From Maritalea mobilis (lineage in GTDB: Bacteria > Pseudomonadota > Alphaproteobacteria > Rhizobiales > Devosiaceae), in contig NZ_SNYR01000003.1 in the NCBI RefSeq assembly GCF_004363175.1, forward strand, positions 129,001 through 193,000: DNA of 64,000 nucleotides. Direction: 5' to 3'. This document shows positions 9,376-19,783 of this stretch, in pieces. The notes beneath the pieces were generated by a model. The model saw nothing but the letters and a program-made list of their open reading frames with translations. It had not been told where the DNA came from and ran no database searches. The position numbers were made by a program, and so were the translations under genes. Position 1 is the first letter of the stretch, and the number at the start of each line of letters is the position of its first letter.

Positions 9376-10373
9376 GATGAAGCTCCTTTAAAGATACCCG
9401 TTGGGCGCACCAACAACACAACCACCAAGATCACAAAGGCCACGGTGAGCTTATATTCTGTTGGAACGATGGAAAGGTCATTCGGCAACCATTCGGGCAA
9501 ATTATCCCGGAATGGACGCAACATAATGGCCCAGTTGAACACGGACATGGTTTCAGCAAAGCCGATCAAAAAGCCGCCAGCAATCGCGCCATAAGCTTGC
9601 CCAAGGCCGCCAACAATGGCCGCCGCGAAAATCGGCAACACAATGTTAAACGCCAAGTCCGGCTTCAAGATAACGTCCAGCGCCAACATAGTGCCCGCCA
9701 TCGCGGCCAAGCTGCCTGCAATAATCCAGGTCGCCCGCACCACTTGGTTGGTGTTAATGCCGGAAACAAGCGCCAGGCTTGGGTTATCTGCCATGGCACG
9801 CATGCCCTTGCCCAAACGAGAACGGGTCAAGAAGAAGTGCAAAGCCACAACCGCAATCACCGTCACAGCAATCAACAACATTTGGGGTTCTGAAATATTG
9901 ATCGAGCGTGAGCTGCCCAGCCATGACATATCAAAACGGAACAATTCTTTCGGCTCATTTTCAAAGAAGCTACGTGTTTGCACACCACCGAACAAACGGA
10001 TCAAACCTTGGATCATCAAGGTCACACCGATTGAGGCGATCAGCAATGTCACCGATTTAACGCCCTTTTCCCGCAAAGGCTGGTAAAAGGTACGGTCAAT
10101 CCCCAACGCAAGCCCTGCGGTGATCAGCATGGCAAACGGCAAAACAATAAAGCCAGTTGGCCAGAAGGTTGAAATGCCCATCGCGCTGGCAATGGCTGCC
10201 AAAACAAAGGCCACAAATGCCCCAAGGGTCATCATGTCACCATGAGCAAAGTGCGCAAAGCGCAAAATGCCGAAGATCAAGGTCACGCCAACCGCACCGA
10301 GCGCATAAACGCTGCCCAACACCGCACCGGACACAATAACCTTGTTAAAAAAGAAGATGAGTTCGTTCATCAT
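9372..10373 (-). CDS. livH: Branched-chain amino acid-type ABC transporter permease (LivH)
   Basis: A 333-residue inner-membrane permease, partner of LivM. It begins with a hydrophobic segment containing SGAVLGSVYALGAVGVTLIF, followed by the family segment GILRFAHFAHGDMMTLGAF. The ATPase-facing loop RLGKGMRAMADNPSLALVSG lies around residue 190, and GGLGQAYGAIAGGFLIGF follows near residue 265. It sits between livF (17-nt gap) and livM (4-nt overlap). A second in-frame ATG directly follows the first, leaving the exact start open by one codon. Confidence 0.93.
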   Translation of the reverse strand: MMNELIFFFNKVIVSGAVLGSVYALGAVGVTLIFGILRFAHFAHGDMMTLGAFVAFVLAAIASAMGISTFWPTGFIVLPFAMLITAGLALGIDRTFYQPLREKGVKSVTLLIASIGVTLMIQGLIRLFGGVQTRSFFENEPKELFRFDMSWLGSSRSINISEPQMLLIAVTVIAVVALHFFLTRSRLGKGMRAMADNPSLALVSGINTNQVVRATWIIAGSLAAMAGTMLALDVILKPDLAFNIVLPIFAAAIVGGLGQAYGAIAGGFLIGFAETMSVFNWAIMLRPFRDNLPEWLPNDLSIVPTEYKLTVAFVILVVVLLVRPTGIFKGASS

Positions 10374-10390
10374 AGCGTCTACGTCCCCCG

Positions 10391-11095
10391 TTAGCCGCCA
10401 AGGAAGCTGCGTGCGACTTCTGGGTCGTCCAACAGTTCCCGCCCGGTTCCTGTGAACCGATTTTTACCACTTGCCAAAACAAAACCCTTGGTCGCAAATT
10501 CCAAGGCCTGCCGCGCATTCTGTTCCACCATCAAAATGCCAACGCCGGCCTTATTGATGTTCACAACAGTTTCGAAAATTTCCATCATATAGCGCGGACT
10601 AAGCCCAGCAGATGGTTCATCCAACAGCAACAATTTTGGCTGGCTCATCAGGGCCCGGCCCATCGCCACCATTTGCCGTTGCCCGCCAGAAAGTTCGCCA
10701 GCATTTTGCTTGCGCTTTTCTTTCAGTGGCGGAAACATATCGTAGATGGAGGTTAGCGTATCGGAGAAATCATCGCGCCGGATATAGGCACCCATCTCCA
10801 AATTCTCATGCACAGACATGGTGGTAAACACGTTGAATTCCTGTGGCACAAAGCCCAGCCCCAACGGCACCAATTTGTCTGCCTGCATGTTGGCAATTTC
10901 TTTCCCCTCAAGCTGAATAGACCCATCAGTCACTTCCAACAGGCCGAAAATCGCCTTCAGGGTGGTGGATTTACCCGCACCATTTGGCCCCACAATCACG
11001 CCCACATCTTCTTTATTGATGGACATGTTGACGCCGTTCAAAATCGGTGCACCGCCATAGCCGCCATGCACATCTTTTACTTCCAACAAACTCAC
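10391..11095 (-). CDS. livF: Branched-chain amino acid-type ABC transporter ATP-binding protein (LivF)
   Basis: A 234-residue ATPase of the LivF type that energises LivHM. Walker A is GPNGAGKST near residue 37, the signature LSGGQRQMVAMGRAL near residue 134, and Walker B LLLLDEPSAGLSP near residue 155. Length matches LivF (about 235). The ATG overlaps the livG stop by 4 nt, showing tight co-translation. The order livG-livF-livH-livM is unusual in placing the ATPases first but is seen in other amide or amino acid transport operons. Confidence 0.93.
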   Translation of the reverse strand: MSLLEVKDVHGGYGGAPILNGVNMSINKEDVGVIVGPNGAGKSTTLKAIFGLLEVTDGSIQLEGKEIANMQADKLVPLGLGFVPQEFNVFTTMSVHENLEMGAYIRRDDFSDTLTSIYDMFPPLKEKRKQNAGELSGGQRQMVAMGRALMSQPKLLLLDEPSAGLSPRYMMEIFETVVNINKAGVGILMVEQNARQALEFATKGFVLASGKNRFTGTGRELLDDPEVARSFLGG

Positions 11096-11877
11096 GATGC
11101 AGCCTCCACAGCAGAGCCGAAATAAGCCTCAATAATTTCAGGATTGGCGCGGATTTCTTCCATTGGCCCTTCTGCAATCACTGTGCCTTGTGCCATCACA
11201 ATCACTGGGTCACAAAGCTCGGCAATCAAATCCATATCGTGCTCAATCACAAAGAAAGTGTAGCCCAGCTCTTTGTTCATGCGTTGGATATTGGCCGCCA
11301 AATCTTTCAGCAACGTCCGATTCACCCCGGCGGCCACCTCATCCAAAAGCACCGCCTTGGCGTCCGTCATCATGGTCCGGCCAAGTTCAAGCAGTTTTTT
11401 TTGACCGCCAGAAAGATTGCCCGCCAATTCGTTGCGCACATGGCCAAGCTTCAAAAAGTCGATCACGTCTTCCGCCATTTTGCGGATTTCCATGTCAAAC
11501 TCGGCAACATGTTTTGGGTTGAACCAGCTTTGGAACAAAGATTCACCTGGCTGATCTGCCCCCGCGACCATCAGATTTTCCAGCGCTGTCATGTGTGAAA
11601 ATTCATGCGCGATTTGGAAGGTCCGCAACATCCCTTTTTTGTAAAGCTGATATGGCTCCAGCCCGGTCACATCCTCACCATCAAAAATGATTTGACCTTC
11701 GGTCGGCTTCAAATTGCCGGCCACCATATTAAACAGCGTTGATTTACCCGCCCCGTTCGGACCGATCAAACCCGTAATCGAGCCTTTGGCCACTAAGAGC
11801 GAACAATCATTTACGGCCTTCAAGCCTCCAAAACTCTTGGAGACATGACGCACCTCGATCATGTTGTCTTTTTGCAC
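11092..11877 (-). CDS. livG: Branched-chain amino acid-type ABC transporter ATP-binding protein (LivG)
   Basis: A 261-residue ATPase of the LivG type. Walker A is GPNGAGKST near residue 38, LSGGQKKLLELGRTM is the signature near residue 153, and AVLLDEVAAGVN is Walker B. LivG-type proteins typically have this long insertion between Walker A and the signature. The start is GTG at 11877, with AGAGGGG 8 nt upstream; an in-frame ATG five codons later has no ribosome-binding site. It is first in the livGFHM operon. No binding-protein gene is part of the operon; the nearest is at 6133 on the other strand. Confidence 0.92.
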   Translation of the reverse strand: MQKDNMIEVRHVSKSFGGLKAVNDCSLLVAKGSITGLIGPNGAGKSTLFNMVAGNLKPTEGQIIFDGEDVTGLEPYQLYKKGMLRTFQIAHEFSHMTALENLMVAGADQPGESLFQSWFNPKHVAEFDMEIRKMAEDVIDFLKLGHVRNELAGNLSGGQKKLLELGRTMMTDAKAVLLDEVAAGVNRTLLKDLAANIQRMNKELGYTFFVIEHDMDLIAELCDPVIVMAQGTVIAEGPMEEIRANPEIIEAYFGSAVEAAS

Positions 11878-11959
11878 CCCGTATTCCCCTCTTGTCGGAG
11901 TTTATGTTGTCTAGTTGCGCATCTCTCACTGGTCCGGTCAACCAGCCCGAGTTTAGCAA

Positions 11960-12325
11960 TTAGAACAATGTCAATACCGCATCAGCCGTCGCTTTATTGC
12001 AAGCGAAAGGCACATCATACAATGTGGCCAGACGGATCAACGCTTTCACGTCAACATCGTGCGGCATAGCGGTCAGGGGATCAATGAAAAAAACCAGACC
12101 GTCGAGTTCACCCTCAACAATCATGGCACCCAATTGGGCATCGCCACCAAGCGGCCCGCTCTTCAAAAGATGAACAGGCAAATCTGTAGCGTCTATAATT
12201 GCCTTGCCGGTCGTGCCGGTGGCAAACAATTCATATTGAGCTAACTTGTCTTTAGATTGCCCGCACCAGACCGTAAGGTCTTGTTTCTTTTTATCATGTG
12301 CGACCAAACCGATTTTTTTGCTCAA
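11960..12325 (-). CDS. mgsA: Methylglyoxal synthase
   Basis: Converts dihydroxyacetone phosphate to methylglyoxal and phosphate, a glycolytic bypass that relieves phosphate limitation. Family motifs run in order: IGLVAHDKKK at the N-terminus, ATGTTG (phosphate-binding), SGPLGGDAQLGAM with the catalytic Asp, and PHDVDVKALIRLA. I choose the TTG at 12325 (121 residues) because CAAAGGG sits 8 nt upstream and the protein then begins just before the conserved core. A frame-open TTG at 12385 lacks a ribosome-binding site and would add 20 residues. It is likely monocistronic. Confidence 0.9.
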   Translation of the reverse strand: MSKKIGLVAHDKKKQDLTVWCGQSKDKLAQYELFATGTTGKAIIDATDLPVHLLKSGPLGGDAQLGAMIVEGELDGLVFFIDPLTAMPHDVDVKALIRLATLYDVPFACNKATADAVLTLF

Positions 12326-12498
12326 TATACTATCCCTTTGGATCAGATGATCCAGCTTCTCCCAAAGCTCCCTCGTGCGCTCCAATTACAACAAAGCATC
12401 GCCGCTGAAAAGCTATCGGGTTAAAAAAAGTTACTCAATTGACTAATTTTGCGCAAAACTAAGTATGACTAGGTACATGTCGTGCAACAATAAACAAA

Positions 12499-12542
12499 TA
12501 TGCCGACCTATTTACCTCAATCAGTAAATATAGGTCGGCATA
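12499..12542 (-). terminator. Rho-independent terminator of the first chemoreceptor gene
   Basis: A long stem pairs 12499-12515 with 12524-12542 (2-nt bulge) around an 8-nt loop. On the minus strand it is followed by TTTGTTT. It lies about 27 nt past the stop of the chemoreceptor gene that ends at 12569. Confidence 0.85.
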
Positions 12543-12568
12543 CTCAATTCAAACATGTAGTTGAGTGC

Positions 12569-14947
12569 TTAAAACTCTTGCCACTCCGCATCGCTGTCCA
12601 CGGCCGTGTTGCCGGCACTCAAATAGGTGTTGGCCACCTTTTCCTGCGCTGGCTGCACTGGCGCTTTGGACTCTGCCATCATGGCGCGATCAGCCTGATC
12701 TTCATCAAAAGTGACGCTCATATTGCTTTGATCAATAATGAACTGATCCACAATCTTATCCAGCTCAGAAGCTTGCGCTTCGGTTTGGTCAATCGCTGCG
12801 TTGGTTTCTTCCACCAAGGCCGCATTGTGCTGGGTCATCTCATCCATTTCGCGGATCGATTGAGAAATCTCATTGATGGCAGAAGATTGCTCTTGGCTCT
12901 GGCTCGCAATTTCATCCATCAACCCTGTCATGCCACGCACGGAATTGACGATACCTTCAAGGCTTTCTGAGGCTTGCGCCACCAGCTTCGAGCCGCCATC
13001 AACTTCGGTGACAGATTGCTCAATAAGTGTTTTCACTTCATTGGAAGCTTCTGCCGCTGATTGTGCCAACCGCCGTACTTCAACCGCCACAACCGCAAAG
13101 CCTTTACCTGCTTCACCAGCCCGCGCCGCTTCTACTGAGGCGTTCAACGCCAGCAAATTGGTTTGGAAGGCAATATCATCGATCATGCCAATAATATCAG
13201 AAATCTTGTTGGATGAAGCGGTGATCCGCGCCATGGCTTCGTTGGCAGAATGCATCACCTCACCACCACGTTCCGCAACCTGACGCGCCTCTTGCGCTGA
13301 CCCGCGAGCTTGCTGCGCCCGCGCTGTGTTATCATTGACCGTGTTGGCCAACTGCTCCGTTGCTGCAGACGTTTCTTCAATCGCAGCGGCCTGCTTTGTG
13401 GTCCGCTCAGAAAGATCATTCGCACCAGAAAGAATTTCACCGGTCGCACTTTTCAAACCACGTGAGGTGCTGCGCAATTGGCCAATCACTTGGCTCAACT
13501 TTTCGCCCACTGCGTTTGTGTCTTGTTTCAATTGCAAGAATGAGCCGCGATAATCGCCCTCAACACGGCGAGTCAAATCTGTGTTTGCCATGGCGGAGAG
13601 AACCGATCCGGTTTCCTGCAAACCACGATCCACAGTGTCCACAAGGCTGTTCACCCCATGGGCCAAACGATTCAATTCCTCATCTGGGAATTCGGCTTCT
13701 ACGCGCTTGGAGAAGTCGCCATCAATTGCCGCATCCACCACTTCACCGAACGCGCTTTGTAGTTCGCTCATCATGGTGGCGCGTTCAATGGCCCGTTGTT
13801 TCGAGGCTTCTTTTTCCTCTTCGGTCATTTCCACGACCCGCATGCCATTATTGCGGAAAACTTCCACCGCGCGGGCCATATCGCCCAACTCGTTCCGGCG
13901 CTGGGTAAACGGCACTTCCGCATCATAATCACCACCGGCAATTTCACCCATTACTCCGGTAATACGGTTCAACGGTTTGGTGATGGAACGGCCAATCACA
14001 AAGCCCAAAACAGTAATTGCGACAAAAGCAATGCCGATCGTGCTGAACATAAAGATCTTGGTTTGCTCAGTCATCACCGCCAAAGTGGTCCGTGCTTCCT
14101 GGCCTTTGCCCATCGCAAACATAATGATTTGCTCAAGTTCAACAGCAATCGTGTCATAAAGCGCATCTAGTTCAGTGCTCAATGCATTAAAGCGCTCTTT
14201 CGCCCCTGCATATTCATCAAAAGCAACATTGTACTGCTCAAGTTTATCAGCAATTTCGAACTGGAAGTTCGGCTCGGCCCCCGCCTTACCGGCTTCACGG
14301 GTCACGCGCTTAATCTGCTTATCAACGCCCATAATGTTCCGCGCGCCGCCAAACAACAAAAATTCACGTTCAAAATTCCGCATTTCTGAGAAGGCCAAGT
14401 CAGTGCTATCGCTTTTCAGCGTGCCAACATCCTTCTCAACCACTTTCGCGGTCTCTCGGAAGCCGTTCAAAAAGCTCTCTTCTTGATTGATCGAAATTTC
14501 AGCTGATGTTTCCACCAACAGCTCGAAAAGGCTGCCATAATTGGTTAGTGCTTCTTGCACCACATCAAAGCTGCCAGCAATTTCTTCTTGATCCAGCGCG
14601 GTGCGCAGTTCAGTCAAGCGCGCCTGCGATGTCGCAATTTGATCACGGGTTAAATTGGCATTTTCATCACTATCAACGGCGATAAAATCTTTCTCATGTC
14701 GCCGCACCTGCAACACATCCAAGCCAAAAATCTGGGCTGTGTTTTGCGCCTGCGTATAGTGACGCTCTTCAAGAATAGTGATGGCTTTTTGTTGGTCAGA
14801 CACAAAAAACATCAGACCAATCAGCGCAATTGTAATGGCGCTCAAAGCGGTGCTGAAAACAATACGTGTCGAAATCTTGGTTGATCGTACGGACGGCAGT
14901 TTAAACTGCAACTTTGACCGTATTTTTTGCACGACAGAACCAACCAT
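12569..14947 (-). CDS. Methyl-accepting chemotaxis protein, HBM-type sensor
   Basis: A 792-residue transmembrane chemoreceptor that passes ligand binding to CheA/CheW. TM1 spans about 28-49 and TM2 about 298-319. The 250-residue periplasmic part looks like a helical bimodular (HBM) domain: RRHEKDFI at 82-89 and the related RNFEREFLL near 190 mark the two modules, a type known to bind organic acids. HAMP 1 follows TM2, and a second HAMP-like unit ([16 protein letters not shown]) lies near residue 410. The signalling tip contains [20 protein letters not shown]. The C-terminus is EWQEF, a candidate CheR-docking pentapeptide. It is the last of five tandem receptors and has its own terminator. Confidence 0.93.
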   Translation of the reverse strand: MVGSVVQKIRSKLQFKLPSVRSTKISTRIVFSTALSAITIALIGLMFFVSDQQKAITILEERHYTQAQNTAQIFGLDVLQVRRHEKDFIAVDSDENANLTRDQIATSQARLTELRTALDQEEIAGSFDVVQEALTNYGSLFELLVETSAEISINQEESFLNGFRETAKVVEKDVGTLKSDSTDLAFSEMRNFEREFLLFGGARNIMGVDKQIKRVTREAGKAGAEPNFQFEIADKLEQYNVAFDEYAGAKERFNALSTELDALYDTIAVELEQIIMFAMGKGQEARTTLAVMTEQTKIFMFSTIGIAFVAITVLGFVIGRSITKPLNRITGVMGEIAGGDYDAEVPFTQRRNELGDMARAVEVFRNNGMRVVEMTEEEKEASKQRAIERATMMSELQSAFGEVVDAAIDGDFSKRVEAEFPDEELNRLAHGVNSLVDTVDRGLQETGSVLSAMANTDLTRRVEGDYRGSFLQLKQDTNAVGEKLSQVIGQLRSTSRGLKSATGEILSGANDLSERTTKQAAAIEETSAATEQLANTVNDNTARAQQARGSAQEARQVAERGGEVMHSANEAMARITASSNKISDIIGMIDDIAFQTNLLALNASVEAARAGEAGKGFAVVAVEVRRLAQSAAEASNEVKTLIEQSVTEVDGGSKLVAQASESLEGIVNSVRGMTGLMDEIASQSQEQSSAINEISQSIREMDEMTQHNAALVEETNAAIDQTEAQASELDKIVDQFIIDQSNMSVTFDEDQADRAMMAESKAPVQPAQEKVANTYLSAGNTAVDSDAEWQEF

Positions 14948-15018
14948 TTTAATACCCCCAATTGCTAGCTCTGGCTAAACTAGCGAGAATTGGTAATAAA
15001 TTGGTTATCAATACTGGA

Positions 15019-15048
15019 AAAAAATAGGCGCCCAAAAGGCGCCTATTT
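15019..15048 (-). terminator. Rho-independent terminator of the second chemoreceptor gene
   Basis: An 11-bp stem (15022-15032 with 15038-15048, ggcgcc core) has a CAAAA loop. On the minus strand it is followed by a T-run. It lies 20 nt past the chemoreceptor stop at 15067. Confidence 0.92.
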
Positions 15049-15066
15049 GCATCTATTTGAAAGAAC

Positions 15067-17169
15067 TTAGAATTCTTGCCATTCAGCATCTTCGGCAATA
15101 GCTTGCCCACCGCCACCGGAAAGATAAGCTTTTGCAGCGGGGGCTGATGCTGGCGGTTTTGCCGTTTGCATTGCTTCCATGCGTTTGTCCGCAGCGCTTT
15201 CATCAAAATCGCCCTGCCGTGGCTCCACCACAAATTGCTCAACCACCCGGTCCAGCTCAGAAGCTTGCGCCTCTGTCTGGTCAATAGCTGCATTGGTTTC
15301 TTCAACCAAGGCCGCATTGTGCTGGGTCATCTCATCCATTTCGCGGATCGATTGAGAAATCTCATTGATCGCTGTAGCTTGCTCTTGGCTTTCCTGCGCG
15401 ATCTCTTTCATCAATTGAGATACGCCGCGTACAGACGTCACAATCCCCTCAAGGTTTTCAGAAGCCTGGGCCACCAATTTGGTACCACCATCCACTTCGG
15501 TTACGGATTGCTCAATCAATGCTTTCACCTCATTTGAGGCTTCCGCAGCTGATTGCGCCAACCGCCGCACTTCAACTGCCACAACCGCAAACCCTTTGCC
15601 TGCCTCACCAGCACGCGCCGCTTCCACAGAAGCATTCAAGGCCAGCAAGTTGGTTTGGAACGCAATATCGTCAATCATCCCGATAATATTGGAGATTTTG
15701 GCCGATGAAGAAGTGATCCGCTCCATCGCCTTATTGGCCTCTTCCATCACCTCGCCGCCACGTTCTGCAACAGTGCGGGCCTCTTCCGCAGTGGTTTGCG
15801 CCGTCTTGGCCCGTTTGGTGTTTTCATTCACCGTATCCGCCAATTGCTCTGTTGAAGCAGACGTTTCTTCAATGGCAGCAGCTTGTTTGGTGGTCCGCTC
15901 AGACAAATCATTCGCCCCAGACAAAATATCGCCCGTGGCATGCTTCAAGCTGAGTGAGGTTTCACGCAATTGACGCACCACATCACCAAGTTTTTCACCC
16001 ACGGCATTGGCATCATTTTTCAGCTGCAAAAACGCCCCGTGATATTCACCTTCCATACGGCGGGTCAAATCAGCATTGGCCAACGCCGAAAGCACATCGC
16101 CAGTCTCGGTGATGCCGCGATCAACTGTTTCCACAAGGCTGTTCACGCCAAAGGCCAAATTGTTCAGCTCATCATCAGGGAAGTCAGCATTTACACGTTT
16201 GGAGAAATCACCAACCGCCGCAGCGTCAACAACCACTCCAAATGCACTTTGCAATTCGCTCATCATGGCAGAACGTTCAATCGCACGACGTTTGGAAGCT
16301 TCTTTTTCTTCCTCCGTCATTTCATTGACCCGCTCGCCATTGGCGCGGAATACTTCTACCGCGCGCGCCATATCGCCGAGTTCGTTTTTATTCTGCACGT
16401 AAGGCACTTCATAATCCAAATTGCCATTGGCAATTTCAGTCATCGCTGCCGAAATGCGCGGCACGGGCCGCATCAAAATGCGCGCCGCAATCGCCGCCAC
16501 GATGGACGCAACCGCCAACGTCACCAGTGCCACAATCATAATGGTCTGCAACAAAGAGGTAACAGCTTGGTCAGCTACTTTTGTCGGCGTTGCCACAAAC
16601 AAGATGCCCGCCACGCCTTCCGCATTCTGATTCAGGAAGGGTTGGTACGCGCTGAAATAACGCTGACCAAGCAAATCGACCTGCCCCTCATAGCGCTCAC
16701 CAGCTGCCAATTGTTCAAACAGCGGGTGCCCTTCGGCAATCACCCGTTCCTTATCGCGAGTACCGTCCGCCAATTCCAATGTTGTTGTAAACTGCTCAAA
16801 GTGGCTTTCTTCTTCCACCCAACGGAAAATCGATACATCGCCTTCGGTCAATCGCGACACAGCATCCACCAAATCATCTGTGCGCAGACGCGGCATGCGG
16901 CGAGTTTCCACCGCCTCGAGCGTTCCCTCTTCACTCCAAATCACATTGGTGCCAGGCAGCTGAACCTCAAAGATAGAAAGCGCGATGGACAAATTGACCA
17001 TCTGTTTGCGCTGCGCCTCCCGATAAGTATCTGAAGACATTTGTAGATAAATCGCGAAAGCAACCGCCATAATCGATACAGCGATACTCACCACAACCAG
17101 CAAGGCGATGGATGTCGTCAGCTTAAACCCGCCAAAACGCGGCAACTTTATTTGGAAACGCTTTTTCAT
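15067..17169 (-). CDS. Methyl-accepting chemotaxis protein, Cache 3/2-type sensor
   Basis: A 700-residue chemoreceptor. TM1 is at about 17-41 and TM2 about 205-230. The periplasmic region of about 160 residues resembles the Cache_3/Cache_2 fusion: VSIFRW...FEQFTTTL, then [20 protein letters not shown] and [13 protein letters not shown], ending in GILFV. HAMP 1 ([20 protein letters not shown]) is followed by a second HAMP-like unit ([16 protein letters not shown]). The signalling domain is closely related to that of the receptor ending at 12569 ([20 protein letters not shown]). It ends in EWQEF. The ribosome-binding site is weak, but the ATG fits the charged start before TM1. Confidence 0.93.
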   Translation of the reverse strand: MKKRFQIKLPRFGGFKLTTSIALLVVVSIAVSIMAVAFAIYLQMSSDTYREAQRKQMVNLSIALSIFEVQLPGTNVIWSEEGTLEAVETRRMPRLRTDDLVDAVSRLTEGDVSIFRWVEEESHFEQFTTTLELADGTRDKERVIAEGHPLFEQLAAGERYEGQVDLLGQRYFSAYQPFLNQNAEGVAGILFVATPTKVADQAVTSLLQTIMIVALVTLAVASIVAAIAARILMRPVPRISAAMTEIANGNLDYEVPYVQNKNELGDMARAVEVFRANGERVNEMTEEEKEASKRRAIERSAMMSELQSAFGVVVDAAAVGDFSKRVNADFPDDELNNLAFGVNSLVETVDRGITETGDVLSALANADLTRRMEGEYHGAFLQLKNDANAVGEKLGDVVRQLRETSLSLKHATGDILSGANDLSERTTKQAAAIEETSASTEQLADTVNENTKRAKTAQTTAEEARTVAERGGEVMEEANKAMERITSSSAKISNIIGMIDDIAFQTNLLALNASVEAARAGEAGKGFAVVAVEVRRLAQSAAEASNEVKALIEQSVTEVDGGTKLVAQASENLEGIVTSVRGVSQLMKEIAQESQEQATAINEISQSIREMDEMTQHNAALVEETNAAIDQTEAQASELDRVVEQFVVEPRQGDFDESAADKRMEAMQTAKPPASAPAAKAYLSGGGGQAIAEDAEWQEF

Positions 17170-17270
17170 GCATATTTAAAGTGCGACGCACTTTCCCCTC
17201 AATTCGTAGATGCAATTGTACTGAGGGGAAGTAAAATGATACTTAACACTAACTACATGTAAATGTAACT

Positions 17271-17294
17271 AAAAACGGCACCCGGAGGTGCCGT
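17271..17294 (-). terminator. Rho-independent terminator of the third chemoreceptor gene
   Basis: An 8-bp stem, acggcacc (17275-17282) with ggtgccgt (17287-17294), has a CGGA loop and a T-run on the minus strand. It lies 28 nt past the stop at 17322. Confidence 0.9.
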
Positions 17295-17321
17295 CCAATT
17301 TAATACCTTTGATGATCTATT

Positions 17322-19676
17322 CTAGAATTCTTGCCAATCATCTTCTTCTTTTACAGCTGTATTACCACGAGAGATAAAGCTTCGCGCTGCTGTCTTGGCC
17401 CGTTCCTGCAGCTCTTTAACTTGCCCAAACGCCTGTTTTGGCTGCTCTTTCGGTGTTTCGCCATTCACACCAATCGGTTGGCGTGGCCGCCCACCATCAT
17501 CGGTAACGAATACATCAACAATATTATCGAGCTCGCTCGCCTGCGTTTCCGTTTGCTCAATGGCTGCATTGGTTTCTTCCACCAAGGCCGCATTGTGCTG
17601 GGTGGTTTCATCCATGTCGCGCACAGCTTGATTGATCTGCTCAATCGAAGAGGCTTGGGATTTGCTCTTATCAGCAATGGAGATCATGATCTCATTGTTG
17701 GATCGAGCCGCCTCAAGCATCGCATCAAGGCTCTTCGCCGCTTGCGCCACCAGTTTGGAACCACCGTCAACTTCGGTCACTGACTGCTCAATCAAGGCTT
17801 TCACCTCGTTAGAAGCTTGAGCTGCTGATTGCGCCAAGCGCCGCACCTCAACCGCCACAACAGCAAAGCCTTTCCCTGCTTCGCCAGCCCGCGCGGCTTC
17901 AACAGAAGCGTTAAGTGCCAGCAAGTTGGTTTGGAATGCAATATCGTCGATCATGCCGATAATGTTAGAGATTTTGTTAGACGAAGCTGTAATCCGCTCC
18001 ATGGCCTCATTGGCCTGGCGCATCACTTCGCCGCCTTCTTCAGCCGTGTTGCGCACACGATCCGCCACAGAAGAGGCTTCTTCAGCCTCTTTCGCATTTT
18101 CCAACACGGTGCCTGCCAATTGCTCCATTGCGGCAGAGGTTTCTTCAATTGTTGCCGCCTGACGCGTGGTCCGGTCAGACAAATCATTTGCACCAGAAAG
18201 AATTTCACCAGTCGCTGTTTTCAAGGCCCGTGACGTTGCGCGCAATTGTTTCACCACTTCGGTCAAGCGATCACCAACCCGGTTGGTATCATTCTTCAAT
18301 TGCAGGAATGCGCCTTCATATTCGCCTTCCATCCGCACGGTCAAATTGGTGTTGGCCAATGCTGCCATCACCTCGCCAGTTTCTTTCAAACCGCGATCAA
18401 CCGTATCCACAAGGGCGTTCACATTGTCGCCAAGCTTCGCCAATTCCGGATCAGGGATTTGCACATCCACCCGCTGAGAGAAATCGCCGGCAGAAGCCGC
18501 GCCCACTACGCTGCGGAAAGAGGACTGCAAATCTTCCATCATCTTTGAGCGTTTCAAAACTTCTTGTTGGCGAATTGCTTCCTCTTCGCCCAACTTGGCC
18601 ACGCGCACGGCATTTTCATGGAAAACCTCCAACGCCCGCGTCAAAACGCCAATCTCACTCTTAGATTGGTCAGGCTCAATCGCAATATCCAAATTGCCTT
18701 CGCCCAACTCGCCTGCATTGTCAGCCAAACGCTTCAACGGCAACGAGATTGAACGCCCAATAATCAACCCTGCGCCCAAAATCAAAAGTGTCGCTAGGCC
18801 AATAATTGCAAATGAAGCAATCAAAGTGATTTGGTTTACCGCATTGAGTTTCGCAACCGCGGCCGCCGCGCCTTGCTCCGCCTGTGCGGCCAAAGTCTCA
18901 ACTTCCGGCATTAATTGCTCGAAGTTAGCGTCCAAAGTCGCCACATAATTGTTCAACTGCGTATCGCTTTCGGCAAACTCGTCGAACCGCGCCTTATAAC
19001 CGTCAATCAATCCTGAAATTTGGCTTTGCTCAGAAGAAGACAATCTGCTTTGAGACAACAATTGATCAAATTCTGCCACCCGATCATGCAATCGGGTAAT
19101 ATATTTTTCGCCGCCACGGATAATGAAGTCTTTTTCATGACGTCGCATCATCAAGATTTTGACCGTCAGATTATCCAAATTCGCGGCATCCAGCTTTTCT
19201 TCCGCACTCTGCACTGCCGCACGCAAGCTGCCGCGCAGTCCATCATCTTCCGTATAACCAATGGTCTCAACTAGACTTTTGATATTGCCGAAAGTCGCAG
19301 CTTGCTCATCAACGCCTGCCGAAACATTTTGCATCACGGTCGCCATCTCTGCATTGGTCACCAAGCCACGCAAAGTCTCAAATTCATCATGCACCGCAGC
19401 TTCTTCCGCAGCAATCAGCGCCAATTTATCATTATTCGGCACATTCATAAAATCACGCTCCATCGTGCGAATTTTAAGAACCGATGTCCGTATCTTCTGC
19501 ACGGCTGCATTGATCTGTTCAAAACGCGCTTCTTCTTGCTTCACATCGCTAGTCACTAGATAGCTATAAAGATAGCCACCACCCAAAAGCGCAAAAAGCA
19601 ACGTGCCCGTAATTGTAAGGGTGCGAATCCGAGCGCCGATGGTCATCTTGTTTAACGCGTTGAACATACTCATCAT
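17322..19676 (-). CDS. Methyl-accepting chemotaxis protein, HBM-type sensor
   Basis: A 784-residue chemoreceptor with TM1 near 17-40 and TM2 near 270-295. The periplasmic domain is again HBM-like, with two related signatures (RTMERDFM near residue 70 and [12 protein letters not shown] near 175). HAMP 1 has the segment [20 protein letters not shown], and a second HAMP-like unit ([16 protein letters not shown]) follows. The signalling domain belongs to the same subgroup as the next two receptors upstream ([35 protein letters not shown]). It ends in DWQEF. The open frame begins at a TTG, but the ATG at 19676 is a likelier start; ATGs at 19673 and 19667 are also possible. Confidence 0.92.
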   Translation of the reverse strand: MMSMFNALNKMTIGARIRTLTITGTLLFALLGGGYLYSYLVTSDVKQEEARFEQINAAVQKIRTSVLKIRTMERDFMNVPNNDKLALIAAEEAAVHDEFETLRGLVTNAEMATVMQNVSAGVDEQAATFGNIKSLVETIGYTEDDGLRGSLRAAVQSAEEKLDAANLDNLTVKILMMRRHEKDFIIRGGEKYITRLHDRVAEFDQLLSQSRLSSSEQSQISGLIDGYKARFDEFAESDTQLNNYVATLDANFEQLMPEVETLAAQAEQGAAAAVAKLNAVNQITLIASFAIIGLATLLILGAGLIIGRSISLPLKRLADNAGELGEGNLDIAIEPDQSKSEIGVLTRALEVFHENAVRVAKLGEEEAIRQQEVLKRSKMMEDLQSSFRSVVGAASAGDFSQRVDVQIPDPELAKLGDNVNALVDTVDRGLKETGEVMAALANTNLTVRMEGEYEGAFLQLKNDTNRVGDRLTEVVKQLRATSRALKTATGEILSGANDLSDRTTRQAATIEETSAAMEQLAGTVLENAKEAEEASSVADRVRNTAEEGGEVMRQANEAMERITASSNKISNIIGMIDDIAFQTNLLALNASVEAARAGEAGKGFAVVAVEVRRLAQSAAQASNEVKALIEQSVTEVDGGSKLVAQAAKSLDAMLEAARSNNEIMISIADKSKSQASSIEQINQAVRDMDETTQHNAALVEETNAAIEQTETQASELDNIVDVFVTDDGGRPRQPIGVNGETPKEQPKQAFGQVKELQERAKTAARSFISRGNTAVKEEDDWQEF

Positions 19677-19700
19677 TTTTCTCAAATCTTATACAAAAGA

Positions 19701-19734
19701 AGAAAAGCCGGGCTGCACAGATGCGAGCCCAGCT
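19701..19734 (-). terminator. Rho-independent terminator of the fourth chemoreceptor gene
   Basis: A 10-bp stem with one mismatch pairs 19705-19714 with 19725-19734 around a 10-nt loop. On the minus strand it is followed by TTTTCTTCTTTT. It lies about 50 nt past the stop at 19784. Confidence 0.82.
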
Positions 19735-19783
19735 TAATTTAAAGCAAAAACCACTTAAGAATGTGTTTCATGCTGACACAGGA

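Noticed and set aside
13360-13908. Long antisense frames within the chemoreceptor genes (also 15970-17034 and 23860-24651)
   Set aside because: They are antisense to conserved coding sequence and recur at equivalent positions in each paralogue, as expected from codon bias; no start signals.
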